Notes: a model not told the origin generated them from the sequence alone. DNA of 64,000 nucleotides from Verrucomicrobia bacterium LW23 (GCA_003054695.1 QAZA01000030.1:1-64000); one strand, 5' to 3'. Shown: positions 8,529 through 17,378, counted from the stretch's first letter. Numbers and translations are program-made.

Positions 8529-10025
8529 TCAACCGGCCAGATATGCCACACGAATAATTCCGGCCAAGATGACCAGGACCGCGATGCCGACATAGAGCCA
8601 GATCATCAGCGGGTGCTCCTGGTAGGTGGCGGAGGGGTGCATCGCGGCCGCGGAGCGGTTGCGGACGCGGCCCTTCTTCAGGAATCCGTCGTAGTGGCGC
8701 TGCAGCAGGTAGGTTTCCATCTGCCGCATGGTATCCAGCATCACACCCACAATAATCAGCAGCGAGGTGCCGCCGAAAAACTGCGCGGTGTTCATGGGGA
8801 TGTTGAGGAAAGACTGCACGGCGCTGGGCAGCACGGCCAGCACGGTAAGGAAGATGGCGCCAGCCAGCGTGAGGCGGGTCATCACGTAATCCAGATGCTT
8901 GGCGGTATCGGGGCCGGGGCGATGGCCGGGGATGAGACCGTTGTGCTTTTTCAGGTCCTCGGCAATCTGCGTGGGGTTAAACTGCGTGGCCACCCAGAAG
9001 TAGCTGAAGAACAGGATCATGACCACGAACGCCACGTAATGGCTGACACCGTGCGCCAGGTCCTGCGCAAAGGCGGCGGCCCACGGCACGTTGGGGATCA
9101 GGTTGATGATCAGCGTCGGGAAGATAAGGATCGACTGCGCAAAGATGATCGGCATAACGCCGGCGTAATTCACCTTCAGCGGCAGGAACTGGGTCTGGCC
9201 CTGGAACATCTTGTTGCCACGCTTTTGCATGGCGTACTGCACGGGTAGCTTGCGTACCGCCTGGGTAATCGCAATGGTGGATGCAATCACCACCAGGAGG
9301 AAGAATATCATGACGACCAGCAACAGCGGACTGGCGTAACCGGCGTTGGTCTCCGAGCCGGGCATGAGGATCTGAAACGCCGAGTAGAGCGCGGATGGCA
9401 GGCGTGCGACAATACCGACCGTAATGACGACCGAGATACCGTTGCCGATACCTTTATCCGTAATCTGCTCGCCCAGCCACATCAGAAGCATGGTGCCTGA
9501 GGTCAGCGCGATCACCGTGGTGATCTCGAAGAGAATGCCTTTATCCGGCACAAGCGCAGTGCCTAGCTTTTTCGTCACGTCCTCCACGCCGGCCAGCAGG
9601 CCGATGCTGTGCGGGTTTTGAAACGCCAGCGCCAGCATGTAACCCTGCAGGATGCAAAGCACGATGGTGAAGTAGCGCGTGTACTGGGTAATCTTCTGCC
9701 GGCCGCCGTCCTCGCGCGCCATCTTGCTGAGGCTCGGCACCACGGCCGTCATCAGCTGGATCATGATGCTCGCACTGATGTACGGCATGATGGAGAGCGA
9801 AAACAGCGCGCAGTTTTCCAGCGCGCCGCCGGTGAAGATGTTCAGAAGGCCGACGAAGCCGTTCTTGGACTCTTCCAGCTTGAAGAACTCCGCGAGAACA
9901 TTGGTGTTGATGCCCGGGCAGGGAATCGCGGCGCCGAGGCGCACGATGAAAATCATCGCGAGGGTAAACAGGATGCGCTTCCTGAGCTCCTCTATTTTAA
10001 AGGCGTTGGTAAAAGCGGAGAGCAT
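8529..10025 (-). CDS. secY: Preprotein translocase subunit SecY
   Basis: The 498-residue central channel of the Sec machinery in the inner membrane. Ten membrane helices are visible. Family signatures include IFTGGALENCALFSLSIMPY in the helix 2 region, the cytoplasmic loop with GHRPGPDTAKHLDYVMTRLT, and the paired KLPVQYA motif. It is about 50 residues longer than the E. coli protein, mostly through loops and a C-terminal helix (LMIWLYVGIAVLVILAGII). It lies between rplO and map; a hairpin with a T-run in the preceding gap may set its level relative to the ribosomal proteins. Confidence 0.97.
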   Translation of the reverse strand: MLSAFTNAFKIEELRKRILFTLAMIFIVRLGAAIPCPGINTNVLAEFFKLEESKNGFVGLLNIFTGGALENCALFSLSIMPYISASIMIQLMTAVVPSLSKMAREDGGRQKITQYTRYFTIVLCILQGYMLALAFQNPHSIGLLAGVEDVTKKLGTALVPDKGILFEITTVIALTSGTMLLMWLGEQITDKGIGNGISVVITVGIVARLPSALYSAFQILMPGSETNAGYASPLLLVVMIFFLLVVIASTIAITQAVRKLPVQYAMQKRGNKMFQGQTQFLPLKVNYAGVMPIIFAQSILIFPTLIINLIPNVPWAAAFAQDLAHGVSHYVAFVVMILFFSYFWVATQFNPTQIAEDLKKHNGLIPGHRPGPDTAKHLDYVMTRLTLAGAIFLTVLAVLPSAVQSFLNIPMNTAQFFGGTSLLIIVGVMLDTMRQMETYLLQRHYDGFLKKGRVRNRSAAAMHPSATYQEHPLMIWLYVGIAVLVILAGIIRVAYLAG

Positions 10026-10205
10026 GGAGGTGGTGTTTCGACAAACAAAGGCTCTTCAGCGGAGCGGGGGCACATGCGCGAAACCGCCCGCCCGTTTTCG
10101 CCCGGTGTCACCCTCGTTCCAAAGCCTGGAAGTAAAGGGGTGACTGTGCGAAATGAGCTGGGCGGCTGTCAAGCAGATCTGACTTATCTTCCCGTGTTAA
10201 CCGGC

Positions 10206-10240
10206 AAAAGCCCTTCCGCTGCAAGGCAAGCGGTAAGGGC
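10206..10240 (-). terminator. Hairpin with T-run between rplO and secY
   Basis: On the minus strand the arms (10229-10240 and 10210-10220) pair over 11 bp with one bulged base and an 8-nt loop, followed by TTTT. This has the form of an intrinsic terminator within the spc cluster. As secY must be expressed, it more likely attenuates transcription or protects the upstream mRNA. The rest of the 237-bp gap (10026-10262) shows no gene; a second promoter for secY could lie there. Confidence 0.5.
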
Positions 10241-10262
10241 TTCGCACAGTTACGTTGCCATG

Positions 10263-10748
10263 TCAGGCAGCAACGGGGGCTTTCTTGGGAGCCTTGGGCA
10301 CGATCTCTACGGTGCCGCCGGCCTTCTCGATCTTTTCCTTGGCCGCCGCGCTGATGGCGTTGACCTTGACGGTGAGCTTTTTGGTGATGTCACCGGTGGC
10401 AAGCACCTTGATGCCATCCCAGTTGCCGTTCACCAGGCCGGAGGCGCGCAGCGAAGCCTCGTCGACGAGGTCGTTGGCGAAGGTGGCCTTCTCCAGGGAG
10501 GAGAGGTTGACCGGGGCGTAGTTGATGTGGAAGGACGCGTTGTTGAAACCGCGCTTGGGGATACGGCGGATAAGGGGCATCTGGCCGCCTTCAAAGCCCA
10601 GGCGGATGGAACCGCCGGAGCGGGCCTTCTGACCCTTGTGGCCCTTGCCGCTGGTCTTGCCGTGGCCGGAGCTCTCGCCGCAGCCCAGGCGCTTGACGCG
10701 ATGCCGGGAGCCGGGACGCGGCTTGGAGTTGTGAAGTCGAATACTCAT
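10263..10748 (-). CDS. rplO: 50S ribosomal protein L15
   Basis: A 161-residue large-subunit assembly protein. The N-terminal glycine- and arginine-rich extended part (GCGESSGHGKTSGKGHKGQK) that threads into 23S rRNA is clear, followed by GFEGGQMPLIRRIPKRGF and the globular C-terminal domain with VLATGDITKKLTVKVNAISA. A short alanine/lysine-rich tail (PKKAPVAA) extends it by about 12 residues. In most bacteria rpmD (L30) lies between rpsE and this gene; here the 95-bp gap leaves no room for it. Confidence 0.97.
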   Translation of the reverse strand: MSIRLHNSKPRPGSRHRVKRLGCGESSGHGKTSGKGHKGQKARSGGSIRLGFEGGQMPLIRRIPKRGFNNASFHINYAPVNLSSLEKATFANDLVDEASLRASGLVNGNWDGIKVLATGDITKKLTVKVNAISAAAKEKIEKAGGTVEIVPKAPKKAPVAA

Positions 10749-10843
10749 GGGAGTGGGGAAGTCGTTACGTGTTGAAAGGGAAATCAGCCCCGCCCCGTGT
10801 TAACCGTGGGCGGGACCGTCATGCAATGCGTGCGTGCGCCTTA

Positions 10844-11578
10844 TTAGCTGGCGGCCGCGGGCTCAGCGGGGGCGGCTGCCACCACCGAGGGCTCCACAGG
10901 CGTGCCGACGAGGGGCTTGGCCTTTACCGTCTTGCCGCGCAGGCGGAAGATGGTCTCCTTGGGGCGGAGCTGGCGCAGCGCCTCCAGGGTAGCCTTGACA
11001 ACGTTGGCGGGGTTGCCGGAGCCCAGGGACTTCGCAAGGACGTCCTTGATGCCGGCCGCCTCTACCACCGCGCGGACACCGCCGCCGGCGATGAGGCCGG
11101 TACCGGGGGATGCGGGGCGCAGGAGAACCTTGCCGCCGCCGAACTCGCCAAACACCTGGTGGGGGATGGTCGACTCGCGCAGGGCCACGGGCTCGAGCTG
11201 CTTTTTCGCGGAGTCAGTCGCCTTGCGGATCGCCTCGGAGACCTCATTGGCCTTGCCGAAGCCGATACCCACGCGGCCCTTGCGGTCGCCGACGACCAGC
11301 AGTGCGGAGAAGGAGAAGCGGCGGCCGCCCTTAACGACCTTGGCGCATCGGTTGATGAACACCACTTTCTCCATCAGCTCGTTCTTGTTGTCGTCGCCGC
11401 CGCGATCTTGACGCGGTCCACGACGGCCGCCAGGGCCGCCGCGACGAGGGCCACGCCCGTCGCCGCCGGGGCCGCGACCTTCACGATTGCCGCCACCCTG
11501 GGAAGCGTCACCGCCGGGGGTGCCGCCGGATCCAAATCCAGTACGATTTTGTCTATTTTCAGCCACAGATACCGCCAA
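10844..11578 (-). CDS. rpsE: 30S ribosomal protein S5 with long N-terminal extension
   Basis: The S5 core begins near residue 65 ([20 protein letters not shown], then [20 protein letters not shown]) and runs through the C-terminal domain ([20 protein letters not shown]). S5 sits at the mRNA entry tunnel and influences fidelity. The first 64 or so residues are rich in glycine and arginine ([20 protein letters not shown]), resembling RGG-type disordered RNA-binding tails, and the C-terminus has an alanine-rich addition. At 244 residues it is about 75 longer than the E. coli protein. Whether the early ATG at 11578 is used could be settled by N-terminal peptides. Confidence 0.95.
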   Translation of the reverse strand: MAVSVAENRQNRTGFGSGGTPGGDASQGGGNREGRGPGGDGRGPRRGGPGGRRGPRQDRGGDDNKNELMEKVVFINRCAKVVKGGRRFSFSALLVVGDRKGRVGIGFGKANEVSEAIRKATDSAKKQLEPVALRESTIPHQVFGEFGGGKVLLRPASPGTGLIAGGGVRAVVEAAGIKDVLAKSLGSGNPANVVKATLEALRQLRPKETIFRLRGKTVKAKPLVGTPVEPSVVAAAPAEPAAAS

Positions 11579-11613
11579 AGTTGAGTGTTAGGGGGAATTC
11601 CGTTGTACGGAGG

Positions 11614-11976
11614 TTAGAATTGAAGACCACCGGAACGAGCGGCGTCGGCCAGAGCCTTCACCTTGCCGTGGAACGTAAAACCGCCCCGGTCGAACACCAC
11701 GGAGGTGATGTCTTTGGCCAGAGCCCGCTCGGCCACCAGCTTGCCCACCTGCTCGGCGCCGGCAACGTTGGGGCGAAGTTTGGAATCGGCCAGGGCCTTT
11801 TCGGTCGTGGAAACACCAACGAGCGTCTTGCCGACGGTATCGTCGATAACCTGAACGTAGATGTGCTGGCCGGAGAAATTGACAGCGAGACGAGGGCGGG
11901 ACGTGGTGCCCGAGACCTTTTTGCGAATGCGCGCGTGAAGGCGCTGACGGATCGCTTTGCGAGTTTGGATTGCCAT
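11614..11976 (-). CDS. rplR: 50S ribosomal protein L18
   Basis: A 120-residue protein that binds 5S rRNA together with L5. It shows the basic N-terminus (TRKAIRQRLHARIRKKVSGT), RPRLAVNFSGQHIYVQVIDD, VGKLVAERALAKDITSVVFD and the closing GKVKALADAARSGGLQF. Length is typical. It lies 35 bp upstream of rpsE and about 100 bp after rplF in the normal spc order. Confidence 0.97.
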   Translation of the reverse strand: MAIQTRKAIRQRLHARIRKKVSGTTSRPRLAVNFSGQHIYVQVIDDTVGKTLVGVSTTEKALADSKLRPNVAGAEQVGKLVAERALAKDITSVVFDRGGFTFHGKVKALADAARSGGLQF

Positions 11977-12075
11977 TGTGGTGTGGAGTTTTGCCAGCCC
12001 TGCCCGGGAGCCGGCGCCGCGGGGAGCCCCGAAGGGAGCCCCATGCGCCGACCGCGCGGGCCACTGGCGGTTGCG

Positions 12076-12621
12076 TTACTTGCCTTGAGCGGTCTTGCCT
12101 TCCTTGCGGATAATCTTTTCGCCCGCGTAGCGAACGCCCTTGCCCTTGTAGGGCTCCGGCGGGTAGTAGCGGCGGATATCGGCCGCCACGGCGCCTACGC
12201 GCTGCTTGTCAAAGCCCTCCACCGACACGTTGACGTTATCCGTCACCGTGATCTTGATGTCGGCGGGAATATCATAAAGAACGGGGTGCGAGAAGCCGAG
12301 GGACAGGTTGAGCTGGGAGCCCTGTACGGCGGCCTTAAATCCGACGCCCTGGATCTCGAGCTTCGTCTGGAAGCCTTTGCTCACGCCTTCCACCATGTTG
12401 GCCACCAGGCTGCGGCTGAGGCCGTGCAGGGCCTTGCTCTTTTTCTGCCCGGCGGCGTTGTTCTTGACAGTGAGAACGCCCTTGTCGAGAGAGGCGGAGA
12501 TGACGGACGGCAGCGTGTGCTCCATCTTGCCACGGGGGCCTTCCACCTTCACGACAGAACCGTCTACGGTCACTTTAACTTTTTCCGGGATGGTAATCGG
12601 CCGGAGTCCAATACGAGACAT
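12076..12621 (-). CDS. rplF: 50S ribosomal protein L6
   Basis: A 181-residue protein with two repeated alpha/beta domains near the sarcin-ricin loop and the GTPase centre. Signatures are MSRIGLRPITIPEKVKVTV, VEGPRGKMEHTLP, the domain-2 start GVGFKAAVQGSQLNLSLGFS, and the conserved end RRYYPPEPYKGKGVRYAGEK. Length is typical. It follows rpsH by 18 bp. Confidence 0.97.
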   Translation of the reverse strand: MSRIGLRPITIPEKVKVTVDGSVVKVEGPRGKMEHTLPSVISASLDKGVLTVKNNAAGQKKSKALHGLSRSLVANMVEGVSKGFQTKLEIQGVGFKAAVQGSQLNLSLGFSHPVLYDIPADIKITVTDNVNVSVEGFDKQRVGAVAADIRRYYPPEPYKGKGVRYAGEKIIRKEGKTAQGK

Positions 12622-12639
12622 ATGCGAGTGAAGTGGAGG

Positions 12640-13032
12640 TTAGTAGATGGTGCAGAGCAGCTCGCCGCCAAGGCGCAGCTTGCGGGCGGTGTGGCCCGCC
12701 ATCACGCCCTGAGACGTGGAGACAACGGAGACGCCGAGGCCGCCGAGAACGCTGGGGATCTCGTCGGAGCCGACGTACTGGCGCAGGCCGGGCTTGCTCA
12801 CGCGCTTGATGGCGGTGATGGCGCGGCTTTTGCCGCGGCCGCGAATGGCGACCGTGAGGGTGGGCTTCTTCGTGCTCAGATCCGGCGTCACCTCGGCGAG
12901 ATAGCCTTCCTTTTTGAGGATGGTGGCTACGTCGGCCTTGAGCCGGGAGTAATTGACCACAACTTCGGCCTTGCCGGCGCGAGATGCATTGCGGATCGAA
13001 GAAAGAAAATCACCAAGGGGATCGGTTTGCAT
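12640..13032 (-). CDS. rpsH: 30S ribosomal protein S8
   Basis: A 130-residue primary 16S rRNA-binding protein. It begins MQTDPLGDFLSSIRNASRAG and ends with the RNA-binding C-terminal half: VSKPGLRQYVGSDEIPSVLG, then GVSVVSTSQGVMAGHTARK and GGELLCTIY. In E. coli S8 represses the spc operon by binding near the L5 start; no comparable site was checked in detail here. Length and order are standard. Confidence 0.97.
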   Translation of the reverse strand: MQTDPLGDFLSSIRNASRAGKAEVVVNYSRLKADVATILKKEGYLAEVTPDLSTKKPTLTVAIRGRGKSRAITAIKRVSKPGLRQYVGSDEIPSVLGGLGVSVVSTSQGVMAGHTARKLRLGGELLCTIY

Positions 13033-13081
13033 GGGAGTCGAAGTCCTGTAAAGAGGGTGGCGTTGTTACGGCAGGCCGGGG

Positions 13082-13267
13082 TTACCAGCTGGCCTTGGTT
13101 ACGCCGGGGATCTCCCCACGCAGCGCCATTTCACGGAACTGGATGCGGCTGACGCCGAATTTGCGCATGTAGGCGCGGCGGCGGCCGGAGAGCTTGCAGC
13201 GGTTATAGCCACGAACCTTGAACTTCGGTTCCTGCTGTTGTTTCACGATCCAGCATGTTTTAGCCAT
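13082..13267 (-). CDS. rpsN: 30S ribosomal protein S14, short form without zinc site
   Basis: A 61-residue protein of the small-subunit head. The length and ends ([20 protein letters not shown] to [11 protein letters not shown]) match the short, usually zinc-binding S14. However, the four expected cysteines at 24, 27, 40 and 43 read Cys, Ser, Ser and Gln (RCKLSGR and GVSRIQFRE), as in the long cysteine-free S14 proteins. It is therefore a short, zinc-free S14. It lies between rplE and rpsH; the flanking gaps are about 50 bp each. A second rpsN elsewhere in the genome cannot be excluded. Confidence 0.96.
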   Translation of the reverse strand: MAKTCWIVKQQQEPKFKVRGYNRCKLSGRRRAYMRKFGVSRIQFREMALRGEIPGVTKASW

Positions 13268-13319
13268 AGGGATGGTGCGTTAAAGTGGGGGTCGGATGGA
13301 TTGAGAGGGTTGGATGAAA

Positions 13320-13901
13320 TCAGGCGTTGGCCTGCTTGCGGTCGGAGAAGGGCATACCCAGGAGGCTGAGCAGCTCCTTGGCGTCTTCGTTCTTTTCGGC
13401 GGACGTCACGATGGTGATGTCCATACCCAGGTTGCGCTTGATCTTATCCAGCTCAATTTCCGGGAAAATGGTTTGATCCTTGACGCCGAGCGTGTAGTTG
13501 CCGCGGCCGTCAAAGGCGCGGGCGTTAACGCCGCGAAAGTCGCGGATACGGGGCAGCGCGGTGCAGATGAGGCGCTCGAGGAACTCGTACATGATGCGCC
13601 CGCGCAGGGTGACTTTGCAGCCGATGTCCTGGCCTTCGCGCAGCTTGAAGTTGGAGATGCTCTTGGTCGCCGTGGTCTTCACGGGCTTCTGGCCGGTGAT
13701 CGTGCGGAGCTCGTTAACCGCGTCTTCGAGCGCCTGCTTGGTGTCCTGCGTGGACCCGATGCAGCAGTTGACGGTCACTTTCTTGATCTTGGGAACCTGA
13801 TGGGGGTTCTTGTAGCCGCGGTTCTTGATCAGCGCGGGAATCACCTGCTCCAGATACTGGCGGTGCAGGAGGGCCTTCGGGGCCTGTTCAGTGGTGCTCA
13901 T
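13320..13901 (-). CDS. rplE: 50S ribosomal protein L5
   Basis: A 193-residue protein that binds 5S rRNA and bridges to S13 and the P-site tRNA. It has NRGYKNPHQVPKIKKVTVNC, ITGQKPVKTTATKSISNFKL, REGQDIGCKVTLRGRIMYEF and the closing LGMDITIVTSAEKNEDAKEL. It carries a short N-terminal addition (about 14 residues) over the usual 179. Standard place between rplX and rpsN. Confidence 0.97.
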   Translation of the reverse strand: MSTTEQAPKALLHRQYLEQVIPALIKNRGYKNPHQVPKIKKVTVNCCIGSTQDTKQALEDAVNELRTITGQKPVKTTATKSISNFKLREGQDIGCKVTLRGRIMYEFLERLICTALPRIRDFRGVNARAFDGRGNYTLGVKDQTIFPEIELDKIKRNLGMDITIVTSAEKNEDAKELLSLLGMPFSDRKQANA

Positions 13902-13947
13902 GGTGGGCTTTCCTGATTAAAAGGGGTGGATGCTTGTAAAGAAGGGG

Positions 13948-14253
13948 TTAGCTGGCGGAGCTGCCGGCCTTCTGGCTGCGGCGCGCTGCGCGGGCTTCAA
14001 ACTCGGCAACGGTCATCACATTGCTGATGTGGATGGTGCCTTCGCGCTCGATGAGGCCGCCCTGGGGGTTGGCTTCGCTGCGGCGCGTGGCCTTCTTGAT
14101 CATGTTCACGCCTTCCACCACCACGCGATTTTTATCGCGCAGCACCTGGAGAATCTTACCGCGCTTGGTGCGGTGCGCGCCCGAGATAACCACCACGAGA
14201 TCGTTCTTCTTTACGTGGAACGATTTCTGGGGAGCGACAGTTTTGGTCTTCAT
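13948..14253 (-). CDS. rplX: 50S ribosomal protein L24
   Basis: A 101-residue assembly initiator of the large subunit with a KOW motif (HVKKNDLVVVISGAHRTKRG KILQV region). It continues RVVVEGVNMIKKATRRSEAN and PQGGLIEREGTIHISNVMTV, as usual for the family. No zinc site is expected or seen in the C-terminus. It lies between rplN and rplE. Confidence 0.97.
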   Translation of the reverse strand: MKTKTVAPQKSFHVKKNDLVVVISGAHRTKRGKILQVLRDKNRVVVEGVNMIKKATRRSEANPQGGLIEREGTIHISNVMTVAEFEARAARRSQKAGSSAS

Positions 14254-14330
14254 TGAATTCAGTCGAAAGTCAGAGGTTGGGAAACAGGGAAACTAGAGGT
14301 AACTGACAGAGACGGACGAGGTTACGCTTG

Positions 14331-14696
14331 TTAGATAACCTCGGGGGCGAGCGAAATGATCTTCATGAAGTTTTTCTCACGAAGCTCACGGGCAACCGGC
14401 CCGAAGATGCGGGTGCCGCGGGGGTTTTGATCCTTGTCGATGATGACGACCGCGTTGTTGTCAAAGCGGAGGTAGGATCCATCGGTGCGGCGGATCGGGG
14501 CGCGGGTGCGCACCACTACGGCGCGGACGACTTCGCTCTTCTTCACCGTGCCGTCCGGAGCGGCTTCCTTCACGTTGGCGGTGATCACGTCACCCACGGA
14601 GGCGTAGAGCGTCTTTTTGCCGATGACGCCGATCATTGTGGCACGACGGGCGCCGGTGTTATCGGCGACATCAACCCAGCTGCGAATTTGAATCAT
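14331..14696 (-). CDS. rplN: 50S ribosomal protein L14
   Basis: A 121-residue protein at the subunit interface, contacting L19 and 16S helix 14, and the docking surface for silencing factor RsfS. It begins [20 protein letters not shown] and has [40 protein letters not shown] and [20 protein letters not shown]. Length is typical. Gap to rpsQ is 130 bp. Confidence 0.97.
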   Translation of the reverse strand: MIQIRSWVDVADNTGARRATMIGVIGKKTLYASVGDVITANVKEAAPDGTVKKSEVVRAVVVRTRAPIRRTDGSYLRFDNNAVVIIDKDQNPRGTRIFGPVARELREKNFMKIISLAPEVI

Positions 14697-14826
14697 ATGC
14701 GTGTGTGGCCCAGGGTAAACCGGGCGGCGTTATGTGTTGTCGGGTGGTTTCCGGTCCTGAAAGCCTTTACCTGCTCGACATTGCTGCGGCCGCGGGCTTC
14801 CTGAAAGCGGAGTTGGGTTGATCAGA

Positions 14827-15126
14827 TCAGTGCTTGAGGATTTCCGCCAGCTCCCACCGCTTGAGCTTGCTCATCGGGCGGGTTTCGCGAATCAGCACGC
14901 GATCGCCAGTCTTGGCTTCGCCCTTTTCGTCGTGCGCGTAAAAGCGCTCGCTGACCTTGACAATCTTCTTGTAGCGGGGGTGCGGCACGCGGCGCACAAC
15001 CTTCACAACGATCGTCTTCTGCATCTTGGTGGACACGACCTCACCGGTGCGCTCTTTGCGCGACGGGGGACGTTGTACCGGCGCGGCGGGGGCGCTGCTC
15101 TCCGGCGTGGTTTGCTGTTCGCTCAT
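14827..15126 (-). CDS. rpsQ: 30S ribosomal protein S17
   Basis: A 99-residue OB-fold protein that binds 16S rRNA early in assembly. The core starts near residue 25 (RTGEVVSTKMQKTIVVKVVR) and includes RRVPHPRYKKIVKVSERFYA and GDRVLIRETRPMSKLKRWEL. The first 24 residues (SEQQTTPESSAPAAPVQRPP) are a low-complexity extension over the usual 80-85 residue form. It lies between rpmC and rplN. Confidence 0.97.
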   Translation of the reverse strand: MSEQQTTPESSAPAAPVQRPPSRKERTGEVVSTKMQKTIVVKVVRRVPHPRYKKIVKVSERFYAHDEKGEAKTGDRVLIRETRPMSKLKRWELAEILKH

Positions 15127-15229
15127 GGCTGGAATGGGAAAGTAGGGAGTCGGATTCTAGAGGTTTGTGTATAATCCTGCTTGGGAAAAAGGGCCGGCCC
15201 GGATGTTGCCGGGCCGGGGCGCCGCCTGA

Positions 15230-15460
15230 TTACTTGGCGGCCTTCTCCTTGCGCACGATGGTGAGGCCCTTGGCCTTCTCGGAAAGGGCGGTCTGGATGC
15301 GGGCGCGCTCTTTACGGAGCTCGCGCAGGCGGCTGGGCTTTTCCAGCACACCGGTCGCCTGCTGCAGACGCAGGTTGAACGCTTCTTCCCGCGCTTCGCG
15401 GTCCTTGACGTTCAGCTCGTCCACGGTCAAAGCGCGGAATTCTATGATATCGGTAGGCAT
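15230..15460 (-). CDS. rpmC: 50S ribosomal protein L29
   Basis: A 76-residue two-helix protein at the exit tunnel, near the docking site of SRP and trigger factor. The family motif is EEAFNLRLQQATGVLEKPSR followed by LRELRKERARIQTALSEKAK. A short lysine-rich tail is present. It lies 64 bp after rplP and 104 bp before rpsQ. Confidence 0.95.
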   Translation of the reverse strand: MPTDIIEFRALTVDELNVKDREAREEAFNLRLQQATGVLEKPSRLRELRKERARIQTALSEKAKGLTIVRKEKAAK

Positions 15461-15523
15461 GTGCAGAGTGAATGGTAGATGTTACGGAGGCGATGCGCCT
15501 TGTGTTACCAGGCGGCCCTTTGG

Positions 15524-15958
15524 TTAGGCCGCCTTGGCCGCTACCGGCACCGCACGCTTGATGAAGCGGACGCGGATGGGGAGCTTGTTCGCCGCCAGGC
15601 GCATGGACTCACGGGCAATCGACTCGGGAATGCCATCCAGCTCGAACAAAATGTTACCCGGCTTGACGACGGCTACCCAATACTCGGGGGCGCCCTTACC
15701 TTTACCCATTCGGGTTTCCGGCGGGCGGGCAGTGACCGACTTGTCGGGGAAAATGCGGATCCAGGTTTTGCCTTTACGCTTCATGTTATTGGAGATAACA
15801 CGGCGGCAGGCTTCAATCTGGGTGTTGGTAATCCACGCACGCTCCAGGGCCTGAAGGGCGTAGGCGCCAAACGCAATGTACGTGTTGCGCGTTGCAAAGC
15901 CCTTGCGGCTGCCGCGCTGCGTCTTGCGGTATTTGACTCGTTTCGGAAGAAGAGGCAT
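15524..15958 (-). CDS. rplP: 50S ribosomal protein L16
   Basis: A 144-residue protein between the A-site tRNA and the GTPase centre. It shows [60 protein letters not shown] and [20 protein letters not shown]. The conserved [12 protein letters not shown]-like segment reads [17 protein letters not shown]. Length and order are standard. Confidence 0.97.
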   Translation of the reverse strand: MPLLPKRVKYRKTQRGSRKGFATRNTYIAFGAYALQALERAWITNTQIEACRRVISNNMKRKGKTWIRIFPDKSVTARPPETRMGKGKGAPEYWVAVVKPGNILFELDGIPESIARESMRLAANKLPIRVRFIKRAVPVAAKAA

Positions 15959-16014
15959 AAAGTCCTAATCGTTAAAGAATTACGTTGAGTGAGAAGGGAT
16001 CAGCCGCGCGCTGG

Positions 16015-16653
16015 TTAGCGCACGTCCTCGGTGGGGCGGCAGACCCAGACTTTAATGCCGATCTTGCCGGCAACCGTCATCGCTTCGGCAAAGCCGTAGT
16101 CGATATCCGCACGCAGCGTATGCAGCGGCACCTTGCCCTCACGGTACTCCTCCGAGCGGGCGATTTCCGCACCGCCGAGACGGCCGGAGCACTTGATACG
16201 AACACCGAGCGCACCCATGTCCATGGTGGTCTGCAGCGTCTTCTTCATCGCGCGGCGGAAGGAGATACGGCGCTCGATCTGCAGCGCGATGTTCTCGGCA
16301 ACCAGCTGGGCGTTCAGCTCAGGGTTCTTGACTTCCTTGACGTCGATCAGAACCTCGCGGTCCTTTGTCGTCAGGCCACGAATCTCGTCCTTGAGCTTGT
16401 CCAGCTCGGAGGCCTTGCGGCCGATGACGACACCCGGACGGGCGGTGTGGATGTTGACGCGAACGCGGTTGGAGGCGCGCTCAATGACAACCTGGGAAAC
16501 CGCGGCGCCCTCAAGGCGCTTCTTGATGAAGTTGCGGATCTTGCGATCTTCGCACAGATAAACCGGGAAATCCTTCTTGCTGGCGTACCACATGGAGCGC
16601 CAGTTGCGGTTGACCGCAAGACGGAAGCCGATAGGATTAACTTTTTGGCCCAT
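16015..16653 (-). CDS. rpsC: 30S ribosomal protein S3
   Basis: A 212-residue protein of the head with a KH type II domain at the mRNA entry tunnel. It starts [20 protein letters not shown]; the KH GxxG-like loop is [15 protein letters not shown], and the C-terminal domain has [20 protein letters not shown] and [20 protein letters not shown]. It is a compact S3 without the long tail seen in some groups. Order rplV-rpsC-rplP is conserved. Confidence 0.97.
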   Translation of the reverse strand: MGQKVNPIGFRLAVNRNWRSMWYASKKDFPVYLCEDRKIRNFIKKRLEGAAVSQVVIERASNRVRVNIHTARPGVVIGRKASELDKLKDEIRGLTTKDREVLIDVKEVKNPELNAQLVAENIALQIERRISFRRAMKKTLQTTMDMGALGVRIKCSGRLGGAEIARSEEYREGKVPLHTLRADIDYGFAEAMTVAGKIGIKVWVCRPTEDVR

Positions 16654-16712
16654 AGCGTTGGAATTAGAGGGGTGAAATCGAGGCGAACAGGGTTGCTGTA
16701 GTGCTGCGTCGC

Positions 16713-17054
16713 TTAGGCCTGCTCAACTTCGGCGAGAGTGATCTTGATGTGGCTGGTGCGCTTGCGGATGGGGCCGGCGCTGCCGCGAGCCTTGGGCTGA
16801 AAACGCTTGAGCGTCGGGCCCTCGCCTACCACAGCTTCCTTCACCACTAGGTTCTGGACACGCAGGTTGTTGTTGTTCTCCGCGTTGGCAATCGCGCTCT
16901 TGAGAGTGCGACCGACGAGCTCCGCGGCCTTCTTGGGGGAAAACGTCACCACGTCGATAGCCTGGAGAGCAGGAAGCCCCTGGATGGCGCGTGTTACTTC
17001 TCTTGCCTTAAAGGCACTGATCCGCGCGAAGCGCGTGAGCGATTGAACTTCCAT
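16713..17054 (-). CDS. rplV: 50S ribosomal protein L22
   Basis: A 113-residue protein whose beta-hairpin lines the exit tunnel constriction. The helical part ([20 protein letters not shown]), [20 protein letters not shown] and the hairpin region ([20 protein letters not shown]) are all recognisable. Normally it follows rpsS directly; here a 1.6-kb gene and two gaps separate them. Confidence 0.97.
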   Translation of the reverse strand: MEVQSLTRFARISAFKAREVTRAIQGLPALQAIDVVTFSPKKAAELVGRTLKSAIANAENNNNLRVQNLVVKEAVVGEGPTLKRFQPKARGSAGPIRKRTSHIKITLAEVEQA

Positions 17055-17378
17055 ATACGATGCGGGTGAGTTATCTGGTGCGGGTTAGATGCAGTGTCGG
17101 CGGCGCAGTACGGTGTAAGGGCCGCGAACAGAGGTGACAGAGGCCGGGTGATATACCGGCTTGCCGCCGGGTAGCTTTTGCGTGCGATTCGATTTTTTTT
17201 GCCGTGGCGATGCATCATCTGCGGCGCCGGAAGCAGTGGAAACGAACGGATTGATCTGAAATAATAGGCTGATGTGAAGGATGAAAATGCTGTAAGTAAT
17301 TGAGCGACAACGCTATAGTCGAAACGACACCAAGAGAATCGCGAGAGCCAGAAAGGATGCCCAAAATGGAGGCAACCG
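17055..17378 (-). other. 324-bp spacer between the inserted gene and rplV
   Basis: No gene is visible. On the minus strand there is an AT-rich stretch near 17210-17300 and a small stem-loop at 17155-17174 (TACCCGGC pairing with GCCGGTA). No intrinsic terminator follows the upstream gene. Since rplV and all genes after it need transcription, the gap may hold an added promoter; the AT-rich block would be the place, but no clear -35/-10 pair is seen. Confidence 0.4.
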
